DNA of 64,000 bases from Proales similis (taxonomy: Eukaryota > Rotifera > Eurotatoria > Ploima > Proalidae). The notes under the pieces were generated by a model that saw only the letters and a program-made list of their open reading frames with translations, did not search any database and was not told where the DNA came from. The DNA lies in the NCBI GenBank assembly GCA_019059635.1, contig JAGVRJ010000004.1, positions 1,550,001 to 1,614,000 on the forward strand, written 5' to 3'. Numbering within the stretch: position 1 is the stretch's first letter; every line of letters starts with the position of its first letter. This document shows, in pieces, positions 23,471 to 35,782 of the stretch. A program made the position numbers and the translations under genes.

Positions 23471-24694
23471 ATGCTAAGTAAACCGACTCATGAAGTAAAG
23501 TTTAATGTTCATCATTCTTCAAAACGTCCAACTTGCATGTTGAATAGATTCGGGAGTTGCTATCAAATGTCGACAGATAAAGCAGACAAGAATTCGAAAT
23601 CATCATCGCCAAGCTCCGAGAATTCAAATTTCTCGCATTCGAGGGAGCATCTATTGATGAGTGTTGATGATTTTGCCGCGTTGAGTAGAGCAGAAAAAAG
23701 CCTCACAGCTTTGACCGCAAAATTCATGACACTTTTACAGGAAAGTCCAGACGGAGTGCTTGATTTAAGAAGCGTAAATTCTTCATTCTCTCCCCATATT
23801 CTGATGGCCCATTAGTTTCAACTAAATTTTCTCAAAAAGTTGGTTGATAGTATTCCTACGCGGCAAAAGAGAAGAGTCTACGACATAACCAACGTTCTCG
23901 AGGGCATAAATCTGATTGAAAAATTCTCTAAGAATAGCATCAAATGGTCAGTGAGCGTCCAATTCAAAGCTCCAGGCTTGATCTTTCTTATTAGAGTTGT
24001 TCTCATTTAGGAAGTAAGCGTCCAAATAAGAATTCATTTTCAAGAAAAAGTTAAGAAACTTGGGATTTCAAGAGGCGGTGGACCGAACTCAAACTCAGCC
24101 GAGACAGAGGAGACACTGAAAGAGTTGAGGGATGAGATCTCTCGATTAGAAAGAAAAGAAAAATCGATAGATGAGCAGATAAGAATCTTAGAGATAAATC
24201 GCGATCTCATATTGCAAGAACCATCACTACAAGAGTAAGGACACATTAATTTGTGTCTTCGCTTGATTCTTAATGCATCTTCGTAGACATTTGTACTTGA
24301 CTGAACACGACTTGGACCTGCTAATGGGAGATCAGTGCTCTGCTGGTGTTCTGATACAAGCGGACAGCGAATGCAACATTGAAGTCACTGAACCCATATT
24401 GGTAGGAAGCTGGCCCATGCTAAACGATCGTGCTCTTTGTATTTCTTGTAGATGTACAACAACTCATCGGTGAAGCAAAAATACCAGGTGAACGTCAAAT
24501 CAGGCGGAAGGGCAGCGTCTTTATTTGCTTACGAAAAGTCAAAAGAAAAAAACTTGACGAATGATAAGCAGTCGTCTGTGTCTCGGTCAAACGCATCCGG
24601 TTTATTGATCCCACTTAAACCTGTTCCATCCGCTAAAGACTTTGTGTTCTGTGCGGAAAAAAGTGAAACTCTTAAATCGGTTCTTGATAACTAG
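23471..24694 (+). CDS. E2F: E2F-family transcription factor
   Basis: Five exons (23471-23773, 23840-23950, 24011-24234, 24287-24401, 24452-24694) close in phase to 331 residues. The winged-helix DNA-binding domain is clear: [28 protein letters not shown], then [30 protein letters not shown] leucine-zipper-like coiled coil ([23 protein letters not shown] in part) and marked box ([12 protein letters not shown]...[13 protein letters not shown]) follow, so it should dimerise with DP. The final residues [18 protein letters not shown] align position by position with the pocket-protein binding motif of E2F1-5, although the usual LFD is VLD. It controls S-phase genes by family role. The true start could be the ATG at 23471 or the internal ATG at 23567. 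Confidence 0.9.
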
Positions 24695-24943
24695 TGCGCC
24701 CGACAAGAACATATTTTGATTGAAACTTCTTCACACTTGAAGCTTGTTCTGGCTTGATCTTTATTTTACAAATTGTTCATTTTTGGTTGATCTGTACAAA
24801 CATAAACTCTTAGCGAACGCAAAAGTCTCTAGAACGTCCTTATTCAGTGAGCGGCTTGAACAAAGATAAAAAATTACATGACAAAAACAAAGAACTGAGA
24901 GGTCAGATGTAACTGTGCCAGGCGCTAAAAATATAAAAAATTT

Positions 24944-25606
24944 CTAAAAACAAGATAGCATTGCGTAAAGCTTAGGGTCATTTTGGCAAGCTCTAATGAA
25001 TTCTACTCGACCAATAAAACGCCTGTGATCGAGTTTGAGCCTGAGGACGGCCTCTTTGCATCGGCGAGATTGCTTTTTTGAATTGTGACTGACGTTGGAC
25101 CAGCTGATTACTCGCTCAACATCGCGCACGCTGACTTTTCCGTCTCTATCTGAGTCATAAAGCTTGAAGAGCCATTCAAGTTTGGTTATGCTTCCCGCGC
25201 CCATTGAGTTTATGAATATGCATGTGAAAAATTCTTCAAAATCTTTTTGAAAGGTTACATTTTTCTTCATTATCATTCTCAAATTAACTTTTGATTCTTA
25301 CCGATATATCCGTCTGAATTGAGATCAAACGATTTAAATATGTGTTTGATGATCTTGCGAGATTTGAGCTGAGGTGAGATTTTCCTGAGCAAGCCTTTAA
25401 ATCCTTCTTTGCTCAAGCGACCGTTCGGAACTTCGTCCTTGAGAGGTGATAAGATTCAACGAGCTACCAAGTCCTTGTCCAAGTTCACTTACTAAAAAGC
25501 TGATATACCATTCGATTAGCTGTTCGGTATCAAATTCACTTTGAAGAATGTTTGAGTTTAGATCGAAGGGCTTTATTTTGAATGTTGTGGAATTCTTCGA
25601 TCCCAT
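24944..25606 (-). CDS. Neuronal calcium sensor / GCAP-like EF-hand protein
   Basis: Exons 25493-25606, 25302-25437 and 24944-25242 (introns 55 and 59 bp) give 182 residues, the standard length of the recoverin/GCAP/NCS group. The start MGSKNS fits an N-myristoylation signal. FDTEQLIEWYISFL and DEVPNGRLSKEGFKGLL are typical of the degenerate first EF-hand; EF2 is canonical (DLNSDGYIDFEE, split by an intron), EF3 is canonical (DSDRDGKVSVRD) and EF4 is degraded. This suggests a membrane-linked calcium switch with two working sites. The EQLxEWYxxF spacing leans towards guanylate cyclase activating proteins, but subfamily is uncertain. Converges with E2F across 250 bp. Confidence 0.85.
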
Positions 25607-26636
25607 CCCAGCTTAAACGTCTCCTCGCCAATAATGGGCCGACTTGTGTTAAGAATTCTGCTAATCTAGAATAAGATAATGTTTTTTTTAACAACGCCTT
25701 TTATAGCTACTTTGTTCTAAATTAAGAAAGACTGACAGTCATTCAAAATAGCTCAAGCAGAAACTCGATTGCGTCTGATTCATACGAAAATTAAAAATGT
25801 CTGCCACTCTTCAATGAAGCGACTTTTTGTTTTGAAAAATGATATTCGTTACTTATATGCACAGACAGCACTCCTTTGGGCAACCATAGTGACAATCTAA
25901 TCAGCAAGAAGAGTCGAAAGACAATTCACCACTGCTCCATTGCTTTTTAGTTGAATATTGAAACAAAATCAAAAACGAAAAATCTGAACTGCGAAAGCTG
26001 CTATGCACAAACATTATGAGGAGATTGAAGCAGAATTACTTAATCAACCAACCCTGAGCTAGAAAACTCGACTAGCGAAAAACAAATTCTGGAAAGGGCT
26101 GCTTTTAAAATATAGCGCTCGCTCGAGATGGAGACAACCTAACCATGGTAACGAAAGGTAATTGCTCGAGCGAAAAATCGAACAGCATAACTAAACTCAA
26201 TGCCGAAGCAATTTATTTTTAATTCAAATGCGTTTCCTTTTGCTTCGCCTTTATTGATTGCGTCAAGTTAACTTTTTTCTAAAAATTGTTGATTGTGCCT
26301 GTTGAAGGGTTGACTCAGCTGTAAGAAGTTTGCCTTCCTGGCACCAGAAGTCTTAAAATAGCGGTACAATAATTAAGGAAAACAAAGGTATGAATGAAAA
26401 AGCTCTTCAGCGATCTCCGTTTAGTTAAATTTCTAGTTGTTAGTGACGCAAAAATTTAATAGTTGCTGGTAGAGGCTAAAATAGTTAGTTTGGCATTGGC
26501 TAAAAAATGAATGGAACAAAACAAAAGTTAACAAAGAATCGCAAGCAAAACCTCCGCAAAAAGCAGGCGGCGCATAATCTCAGATCAATTTAGTGGTGTG
26601 CTTAGTGTCATCATCAGAAGTGGCTAATTGAGAGGA
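25607..26636. other. Intergenic region upstream of SNRNP27
   Basis: About 1 kb with no convincing coding frame on either strand. Contains the 5' regions of the calcium sensor (minus) and SNRNP27 (plus). AT-rich, no repeat or RNA gene recognised. Confidence 0.45.
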
Positions 26637-27137
26637 ATGGGTCGCCGCAAGAGTCGATCAAGGAGCCGAGATCGGTCAAGATCTAGAAGTCGTGATCGTT
26701 CAAAAAGAGAGCGCCATCGGGAAAAGGATCGACACAGACATGAGAAAGATCGCGGCTCGCGCAGATCACGTTCTCCTCAGCACAGACATAAACGTGAAAG
26801 GCATCGAACAAGAAGCAAGACTCCACCGCATTCCTATTCGCGTTCGCCTTCTCCAGTCCTTACACTGGCCGGAGGGCTCAAAACACGTGCTAAGCCTGCT
26901 GCCGCTCCAATAGAAGAGAAACCGATTATTTTGGACCCTAATGCTCTTGAAGGCAAGACTGAAGAGGAAATTGAAATGCTCAAAATGATGGGCTTTGCTT
27001 CATTCGACACTACAAAAGGAAAACATGTCGACGGCGCCTGTAATGCTTCGGCAGCCAACATTCAAAAGAAGAGGAAATATCGTCAGTACATGAACCGCAA
27101 AGGTGGCTTTAATCGACCTCTCGACCCAGTCGCTTGA
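26637..27137 (+). CDS. SNRNP27: U4/U6.U5 tri-snRNP 27 kDa protein
   Basis: Single exon, 166 residues. The N-terminal half is an RS/RD/RE-rich region (about residues 3-75), the C-terminal block [19 protein letters not shown]...[24 protein letters not shown] is the diagnostic SNRNP27/SNU66-associated signature, near invariant in animals. It is a tri-snRNP component that influences 5' splice-site choice. The ATG at 26637 (MGRRKSRS) matches the family start better than the in-frame TTG at 26628. AATAAA at about 27180. GPN2 begins about 170 bp downstream on the same strand. Confidence 0.95.
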   Translation: MGRRKSRSRSRDRSRSRSRDRSKRERHREKDRHRHEKDRGSRRSRSPQHRHKRERHRTRSKTPPHSYSRSPSPVLTLAGGLKTRAKPAAAPIEEKPIILDPNALEGKTEEEIEMLKMMGFASFDTTKGKHVDGACNASAANIQKKRKYRQYMNRKGGFNRPLDPVA

Positions 27138-27310
27138 TTCGTCACTTCAATATTTGGATTGTTTCAAAACTGTAAATTCAATAAAAAGGCAAAACGCCCA
27201 GATTAGCTTTCAATAATTGCTAGGGCAACTGATAGGCATATTTCCCTATCAACGCCTTTGCTGGCAAAATTAAAAAAAAGTTGAATTTAAAGGCAAGAAG
27301 AAGATTTTTC

Positions 27311-28198
27311 ATGACGGTGTTTGGGCAGGTTGTGGTCGGCCCGCCTGGAAGTGGCAAAACAAAATATTGCTCGATAATGCAGGAAATGTTGAACAACTTG
27401 GGCCGAAACGCATTTGTGATCAACTTGGATCCGGCAAACGAGAATCTCTATTACGAATGCCACTTGAACATTTTCGACTTGATAAATCTCGAAGATGTGA
27501 TGGCAAACCTTTCCCTCGGTCCTAATGGAGCGCTAATCTATTGTATAGAATTCTTAGAGGCTAATCTGGACTGGCTAATCGACAATTTGAACAAAATTTG
27601 CAAAAAAGCCCAACGGCCTTATTTGCTATTCGACTTGCCCGGCCAAATTGAGCTCTACACTCATCACAATTCGATTAGAAACATTATTCAAAAACTTGGC
27701 CAACTTGACTATCGACTGAGCAGCGTAAACCTGGTCGACTCCTACTATGTTACGGATCCGGGAAAGTTTATCAGTGTCTTACTAATGTCGCTGAGCTGCA
27801 TGCTGCAGACTGAACTACCACACGTGAATATACTCTCGAAAATCGACCTGATCGAGCAATACGGCAAACTCAAGTTCAACCTTGACTTTTACACGGATGT
27901 GATGGACCTGCGCTATTTACTTGATTGCATCGATGATCAAGGAGTGCTGGCCAAATACAAAAGGCTCAACGAGCGTATTTGCGACGTGGTTCAAGATTAC
28001 AGTCTAGTGTCGTTCATTCCTTTGGACATTCAAAAAAAGTCGAGCATTATTCGATGCATTCAGAGCGTGGATCGAGCCAATGGCTACCTCTATGGACATA
28101 TGGACGACCAGGCGCTCATGAGTTCTGTGGCGGCCAATATCGATTATCAAGATGAAGATTGCTTACCTGATAGCGAAGATTTTATTATGTACGACTGA
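27311..28198 (+). CDS. GPN2: GPN-loop GTPase 2
   Basis: Single exon, 295 residues, matching the ~310 of the family. Visible are the P-loop GPPGSGKT, NLDPANE, the family-defining GPN loop (LGPNGAL), DLPGQIELYTHH (G3-like), SKIDLIEQYGKL (base-recognition motif) and DYSLVSFIPLDIQ. GPN GTPases assist assembly and nuclear import of RNA polymerase II. The TVFGQVVVGPP start identifies GPN2 rather than GPN1 or GPN3; ATG at 27311 chosen. Poly(A) signal near 28233. Confidence 0.95.
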   Translation: MTVFGQVVVGPPGSGKTKYCSIMQEMLNNLGRNAFVINLDPANENLYYECHLNIFDLINLEDVMANLSLGPNGALIYCIEFLEANLDWLIDNLNKICKKAQRPYLLFDLPGQIELYTHHNSIRNIIQKLGQLDYRLSSVNLVDSYYVTDPGKFISVLLMSLSCMLQTELPHVNILSKIDLIEQYGKLKFNLDFYTDVMDLRYLLDCIDDQGVLAKYKRLNERICDVVQDYSLVSFIPLDIQKKSSIIRCIQSVDRANGYLYGHMDDQALMSSVAANIDYQDEDCLPDSEDFIMYD

Positions 28199-31064
28199 CT
28201 CACTAAAGGCTTTTGTATTTGAAAAGAAAAAAGAAATAAACTCATCAAAACTCGTATATTTGACGCCCAAATTAACTAGAACCAAATCGCCTAAAACTCT
28301 TGAATTCATTTCATGTCGTTTGTCTCTCAGGGCTTTAAGGGTTATGTTCTATTATGTTCTATTCTAAAATCACTTCATTTAACTTTAGTTCTCGAATCGA
28401 TGAGAACAAGGAATGCGGTGTCGCATTCCTTTTCGCATTCAGCATCAATAAGCATAAATAGCCGAATGCAAAGACCAGCCTCGAGTCAAACGATTTCAAT
28501 TGCGCTCGAGAGCGAGATAAAAAAATTGAGCAAAGTTTTTCTTGGGTGGAAGAGTAAGGCCTCTTATGAAACCTGTCGTGCTCAATTGCTTTGAATGCTA
28601 GTGAGATGGCCCTCTGGACAACAATTTTTGCAAAGTATGCATTGCAGTCTGCAAACAAACAACACAAAAAGAGGCAATAAAAACAAGTTGTGAGTTGAGG
28701 CAGAAGATTGTGTGCTTTTTGGTCGCGTGTGGGCCAGCTCTCCTTATCGAACGCGTGGCTTTAATTAATTTGATTGGCGACGAACGTGTCCGTGTCACTG
28801 TTTTGTTTAAATTGTTTTATAGCCTCGAATAAGAAATTACTCGAGTTCAAAAGCTGTAAAGGAAATCGGGCGGAAATTGAAAACCATCTGAATATTAAAG
28901 CTTGGGTTTGACACCAAGAGCTGGTCTGATGCCTCTGTCTAATGTCGACCAACAATTATCGATTTTAAACGATAACTTTCACACATGCACCCTCCTCGAT
29001 TGCCATTAGACGCCTTCATACTTTACCAGTCAAGCGATAGGCCTCATTTCGAATCGATTAGTTCACCTCGGACAGCAATCATGCGACAGCTGGCATTTGT
29101 CTCAAGTTAATCAAGGGCTTTTCCCTGCCCGCAAATTACAGTAGACGCTAATATGCATTCACGCGATTCAAGTCTTGACCCCTGGAGTAAAGCACTTATC
29201 ATGCTTTCCATTTTCTACCTGTTCTTATCTTTGCATGATTTTAATTATATTGACCAAGCACGCGGCCAGTGTTTATTTATTGGCCCCCACGCCGACACGG
29301 CCGCTTTTCAGAGTTGGCCGCTTTGCTTTCGACTCTCTTTTCGGCTTTTCGACAGAACCAAGCGAACCATTAAAGATAAGCGTTAAAGCAAAACAAATTT
29401 GATTGATAATCATTTTGATCCAATGGCCTTAGTGCTATAATCAGTCTGCAATTGAGCATTTACGAAGGCTCATTAGTTTTCTTGGCATTTGCAGCGTCAA
29501 ATTTCAGGCCGCCCGCAGTCCTTACGATTGATGGTTTGCGGTTGAGTTCGCCTTTCTTTAATACTCTGCCTCCGTTCGTTTTTGAGCAGCTTGTTAAGAA
29601 CTCGGTGCGTTAGTCCCGACCTCTATTGCATTCCAAGCTAAAAATGCTTTATTTTCTCGACTTCAGCATTCTATTGGCCAACTTTTAAGTCAATTGATTG
29701 TCTCATTTTTAATGGCCCCAATCTTCTCTGTCTCTATTTTTAATTTTTCCGTTTCTTCTTTCTTCTTTCAGCTTTTCTTCTTTCAGGTAATAGACCGTGA
29801 GGATTCTAAAACCGTTTTGAACGCAAACATTTGCATGTTTGGGTTTGTGTATATTTCAAATAAAGTTTCTCTAACTAAGCAGTCAACAGGTGAGAAACAA
29901 TGTTCCTTTGCAAATGAGCTGGATCTAATACGATCGCATGAGAGCTCTAATCGCAATTAAGGGGAGATTCTCCTTTGCCACACATATCCCTATTCAAATA
30001 GACAGCTCGAGTGTATGCTAGCAATTCGTTTAAGCTGGGAAAAATCCAGTCTAATTCACATAAGATGCATTTAAAGCTCTTTGATCGATGTCTACTTTTC
30101 AAAACCAACAAACAAACAAACCTAAACAACAAACTCATGAATGTAAAAGTGAACGTGGTTAGACATTGAAAGGTAGCCGGCCGCACGAGCCCTACTGCTA
30201 CTGCTTTCTGTGTTCGGCCTTGTGTCTCCATTTTTGAATTTAAACTGCTCCGAGATATTAGCTGGCAGAAAAAAGCCTATCAGATTGCACGCTTTGTTTC
30301 AACTAGCCGCTGCTCGTCGCCTCAGCAAAAATACTCGATTAATTAAGCGAGTGATTTATGTGGCGAGGACTACCGCCCTGATCTCATGATCCATGTCATA
30401 TTTATTCGTGCGATGCGATCGCCCAGGCCAGTTGCCCTCTTTACTTCTTACCGAGCTCGTTTAACTCAAGCTGAACCATATAAATTTACGATCATTCATA
30501 GAGTGAAATTCAATTAAAAGTAAATTATGTAATCACGCCATCGCATTCGAGGTTATCATATGGCGCTGATGTTTCTCTAGCAAATGCCGCTCCAGCTGAG
30601 GCTCAGCCCTGATTATGCCACGCACGTATAGGCAAACAACCAATATTATATGTTGATGCCCCTTTCCATTGAACAGTAACAACAGGGCTGGAATTTGTGC
30701 GGAAGCTTTTGAATGAATGTTGCGTCATAATTTTTAAATGACGAACACTGTTCTTCATAATTTAGGGGAGGCCGCCCGGATGCCCGTTCTTGCGCTTTTT
30801 TTAGTAGGAAACAAAAATAAAAAGCAATATTACTTTAGAATTGATCTATTCACGAAATATGTTTTTCGAGCGCATGCATGTACGCCTCTTGCACGACTCG
30901 ATGCTCGATTTTTTTCTTTTATAAATTAGTTAAAATGTCACTTGTTCAACTTGAACCTTATCTAACCGTTTAGAGAAATGAGAGAATAATTTATGGAGCG
31001 TCATTGTCTACTCTGGCTCTCATGAGAATCCAACTTTATTTCAACCAGAGCCTACAGGATCAAG
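28199..31064. other. Gene-poor region
   Basis: About 2.9 kb in which I find no supported gene on either strand; the longest frames are about 80-105 codons, overlap each other and lack family features. A perfect small inverted repeat (GGAATGCG-gtgt-CGCATTCC) lies at about 28410-28429. It probably contains the regulatory region of the downstream KASH-like gene, by position only. Confidence 0.45.
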
Positions 31065-34000
31065 ATGCGCGTAGTCGTCGATAGCTGGGTCCTTACCACA
31101 GTCGGTTCCCGTCGTAGGAAGGAGCACGACGATTCAAAGTCAGATCAGGGACAGCTTGTCGGTGAACTCCTAATTGAACAAAGTCTAGTTCGCGAGGAAA
31201 GTCTCTTCGAGAGTTCTAAGAGCGAAGCACTGCCTCTCCAATGCTCGTCTACCCTTTCATTTGTTGACAATGAAAACGATAACAATAGCTTCAAACTGGT
31301 AAGTACATTTCAACTAATCAAAAATCAGTCACTGAGCCGCATCTGTTTATTTTAAAACGCAATCCTCCTCATTCGTTCATCCGCCGCGTGTGCTCTCTAT
31401 TTTCTTCTTCTTCGCTAGGTTTGTCTTGGTGTGTTTATGTGTGTATATCAACACTTTGCATTTATTTTGGGTCGGCCACTCGGCTAGTTTTTATTCAAGT
31501 CAATACAGTCAACAAGTACAGAGCGTGTGAACTAAACTTGAGTGAGTGTGACGAATACAAGACAACGTCTGTTGGCCAATAGCCCAAGGCTAATAACAAA
31601 GCCGTCGATTTGAATCGAATAGCAGAGTTGAATAATTCCTCAATTGATGAGGCGAGCTGTGAAAGGCGTGAAAGCAAGAGTGACCTAAATACGAAGCGTG
31701 GACGGTAAACATCAGCATCAGCTGCCAGTAGATTTCTTCACGGCTGTTGCACGCTCTTCTGACAAATAAACAATTGGCCACCAATGGAGATGGTCAGAAT
31801 TTCATAACCGCGCATGTCCTGTCGATAAGTGCTATCAATCATCGTGATCAACTGCGCTCGTTTCCGATAAGAGGCCATCGTGTCAGTCGATAAAGTAGTA
31901 AAACCAACGAATGAATGAATGAATTTGACTGGCAGACGAGTGGGCAGAGCAGCTTGAATGAACCAGCGAGCAGCTTCAGTATCTTTTCAAGCATGATACT
32001 TGGATTTAATTTGTAGGCTCGGAAAGAAAGCTCCTTCATCTTACTTATCTCACCGCCGCTTCTCAAAAAGTATTCATATCGAATCAAACATCGATAGCAT
32101 TCTGTTCGTGCAGGCAAGAATGCTACTTTAAGCGAGCAACTAAAGGGCGATGTGATTATTAAATCGTAGCTGGCCTCTAAAATATCAATCGTGCAAGCGG
32201 CGGTCTGCATGCCTTGCTCTTCACTCTAATGCTCGTTCACTCGGCCCTAATACTCGCTTACTTTGCCCGTTCTCATTTAGTACGCTCTTCCTTAGATTAA
32301 ATGTGAGCTCAATTGAACTCAATGGTATTCATTAAGGGCCCTCTCAGCCGTAACGCGTTGTTTTTCTGCCCATTCTCTCCTAAAATAATAAGCCTGCACA
32401 AGCAGCTAACATGCTATTGTGTTGAATGTTGATTCAAATTGTAGGCCGCCATAGAGCCACTGTGTGCTGCACTCATCGATAAATCTTATTAACTTGCAAT
32501 CGATGAAAAGTGCGCCTGGAACTTGCGCCGACCTACTCGACCCTTCATCCTAGCCGAGCATTTATCATTGCATTGAGCGGTTCAGTATTTGCTCGAACGC
32601 AGACCCAAGTCCAGCACACTTAATTTCTAGCAAGTTCAGCCGGGTAGCGATTAAGAGCTTCTGTGATTTATTAACTCAGTCGGCACTTTTTCAAGCATGA
32701 AATTGTAGAACTGGCTCAACTGACCATAATCGAGAGCGCTAGTCGAACAGTGGACTGAGCACACATTTTACGCGTCAGCCATTTCCTTACAGTTGAAATG
32801 CGTGCATCCGCTCGTCCATTTTTCCGGCAATCATCTTTTCAAATGAGATTCGTTCGCCTTTCATTTAATATTCAGACTCGCCATAGCTCCAGCAAACCGG
32901 TGCGAATTCTCGTTTGTTTCACTCATCTCTTTGATTTCCAATATCAAGGATCGGAGTTGCTCGCATTTGAAATAGCGAGCTAAATGCCCTAGAGGTTCGT
33001 GCCATCATATTTTGGAGCAGATGCAAAGGCCGAAACGATTTTCTCTTCTGATTAGACTTAACTGGCTCTTAGAAAGCGAATTAAATGATTCACGCTGCGC
33101 CTCGACAGGCCATTATAAACAAGTTTGCTCGATCATTTGATTCCTTCTTAAACGAATTGATAGCGAGTGCTCTCTGGGCCACACATTTGGCTCGAATCAA
33201 TCTCGGATTAGGACCCTCGTGCCACAATACACCGCGACCCAACCAAGCCATAACCATCATTGAATGTGAGAAATATTATTTTGTGTGTACGCTCGTGTGT
33301 GCCTGCGTATGTTTGTGTGGTCTTTGTTTGGAGTGCGCATTTCGACCCCCATATGAAATGAGTTGGCCATGGGGCGCTCGACCTCCGCTCACGCAATTAA
33401 AACATGGCTTGCAAGCACGTCTATCATTCAAAACCACCCCAAACTACAATCACGATCATGATTGAAGATATTGCATTCGCCCGGCCCTCAAGTTCGGGCA
33501 GCATTCGAGAGTTTGACTGCAAAGCTATCAATTTTTCTCTTGGCTCACATATCGTTTTTTGATTAGAAAGAAGAAAGTTGCCTCGAACCGAACCCCATGC
33601 GTTCTAGTGTGGAAAGCTCTGAGCGCAAATTTTGGTCCGAACTAGGGCCAGATAATTCCGGATATTTGACCTTCGAAAATCCGATATACAAGCCACAAGT
33701 AGATTGGGACGATTTGACCACTCATCTCGATGCAAGTCTCGACATATGGACCATGACTCATACTTCAGCCCTTGTTGGCGAACTGAAGAAGCTTAACGAT
33801 CATTTGAAATGTGAAAATGAGCTAAATGAAGCGCAAAAGAATTTTACTTTCAAATCTCCTGAAGAGATTGTCGATTTTTTGGATAAAAAGCTAAGGGTAG
33901 GTAGAAGATTACTCTTTATTTGTATCAAGGTTAAAATTGTATTTAAACATAAAGGTCAAACTGCTCCGAATCACTCAATCGAAAAGTTTATTTCAAGAAA

Positions 34001-35473
34001 CCAAAGATAAGCTGTTTACAAAGATTCAAAATCACTTGTCTCGCTCGAACCTCGATGACTTTAAAACCCAATTCGGACTGATTGAGCTCGCTTACTGGCA
34101 ACTATTTGAGAGTGTCAAATCTAAGTAAGACCATTTCCGTGGGCGTCTATCAGAAGGTTCGACTTTAACTCATTCATTAGAATTAAGCTCCGCAAAACCA
34201 AATATGAAAAGGCCTATAGCGGATGGAATGAGTTTGAGCGCTGTTCGACACAATTATCTCAACTATTCACCGTTCATGCCGAACGACCCGAGTCCGAAAT
34301 TGAGGTGATTATCAAGCAAATGGCGATTATTTAAGCTCGCTTGTATAAGCTTATGTTTAGTTTCGCGAGCTGCTCATAGAAATGAGTCGTCTACTCGGCA
34401 AGCTTAAAGAGAGCTTAAATCAAGTGACGAGCGTAGTGAGCGAGGACAAATATTTCGAAATGAAAGAAACTATTGTTCTCAATGAGCTTAAGTTGGCCAA
34501 ATTTCGTACCAGAGATGATAGTTGCGATTCACTTCATACAGTTCCAGAGTTCAATTCATACCAAGCCAGCAAATACAAATCCGAGCTTCTTGTCGATTTT
34601 CTCAATCCATTGGGCTCAATAAACGAATCGATCAGCCGATTAAGCGATAATTCTCACATGAGAGTAGAACCAAAAAGCCATCAATCCGACCTTCAGACTC
34701 AAATCATAGAGCCTCTTATCCCAACTCTGAAGCGATCAGAAACAAGTGACAAGTCGACCATGACAATTAACGAGGTTGCTACTCAAACCGACCACAAAGA
34801 AGAAGAGGAATGCGACGTTTCGCATTCTCCGCCTCTCATACGTCTCGATACTTTGGCATTGTCTGATAGCCGATCGAAGGCGTCCAAATCGCACGCTGCG
34901 CACAGGAACAGAGCTCGGAATCGCGAAAGCGACGGCAAAAAGCTCCTACTTGAGGCTTATCTACAGAACAATATTGCTACTACATCAACTTCGTCGGTTA
35001 CTCGAGCCACCTACCGAAAAAAGCGAATCTCAACGCCCTTGAAAATCGAAACTTTAATTTCGAATACGAGGGAGAGCGGTATCGGAACAATGAACGAAGA
35101 CGACTCCGCTCGTTCGATTCGAGTAGACGAGGATACGGCCGAGTATGATGACGACCATTTAATGGAAATCTACAACGAAAGAAATCTCAATAAACCCAGT
35201 GATCTGTCGGACGCTCCCGACGAAGAAAACATACTCGGCATTCGACGTCGGTATTTAAATAAACCCGATTCGGTGTGCCGAAAGCCTGAACGCTCGGCTA
35301 GAGATCAAACAGCAAACACATCTGCCACGAGCAGGACAAGAAAGCTTTGCACGCTATTTCTGTTTGGACTGCCCGTCTTAATTTTTTTAGTACTCTACTT
35401 AATAGCAGTGGCCTGGCTGAATCCAACATGTTGTGACTTCACTCGGAACTATCTATTCATCAATTTGACATGA
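31065..35473 (+). CDS. Spectrin-like tail-anchored protein, KASH-like (nesprin/klarsicht type)
   Basis: Exons 31065-31298, 33567-33896, 33955-34124, 34181-34304 and 34361-35473 join in phase to 656 residues. The central part is helical with tryptophans at spectrin-repeat-like spacing (YWQLFESVKSK, YSGWNEFERCSTQL). A long Ser/acidic linker follows, then one C-terminal membrane span (FLFGLPVLIFLVLYLIAVAWL) and a short tail NPTCCDFTRNYLFINLT. The LP in the span and the CCD...N after it resemble KASH domains, which bind SUN proteins across the nuclear envelope, but the usual PPPX end is absent. Exon 1 is joined on phase and donor quality only, over a 2268-bp intron; translation could instead start at 33597. 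Poly(A) signal near 35709. Confidence 0.6.
31299..33566 (+). other. Long first intron (putative) of KASH-like gene
   Basis: Starts GTAAGT after 31298 and ends TTTGATTAG before 33567. At 2.27 kb it is over thirty times the typical intron length here. No gene recognised inside; it has a GT-rich patch near 33282-33320 and a short GAAT repeat near 31910-31925. Confidence 0.4.
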
Positions 35474-35782
35474 TCAGCTAATGAGCATCTAGTCAACTCG
35501 CAATTGCCTCTTAGCCATATTCTATCGTTCGAGCTCAACGGTGCCACTTCATATTCCATTCAGTTGTGATGATTTTTGAATTCTATGGCTCTGTTTGGGC
35601 CTTATGAATGTTGATTATTATTCTCGTTTTCGCATTTACTCTCAATTTATTGGGCATGCTTGTTTTTTAATGTTATTATTCGCCTGGAAGCCTTCTGCTA
35701 TATTGACTAAAATAAATAAGTGAAAAAACGAGTCTAAAATCGATTGGCCGGCTTATTTGATTATCTAAATCTGGTTGATGGT

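Noticed and set aside
28410-28429. Small perfect hairpin GGAATGCG-gtgt-CGCATTCC as a regulatory RNA
   Set aside because: An 8-bp stem alone is too short to support any RNA class; noted only as a repeat inside the gene-poor region.
28313-28667. Overlapping plus and minus frames of about 93-102 codons
   Set aside because: They lie antiparallel over the same bases, have no family features, no supporting splice partners and low-complexity composition.
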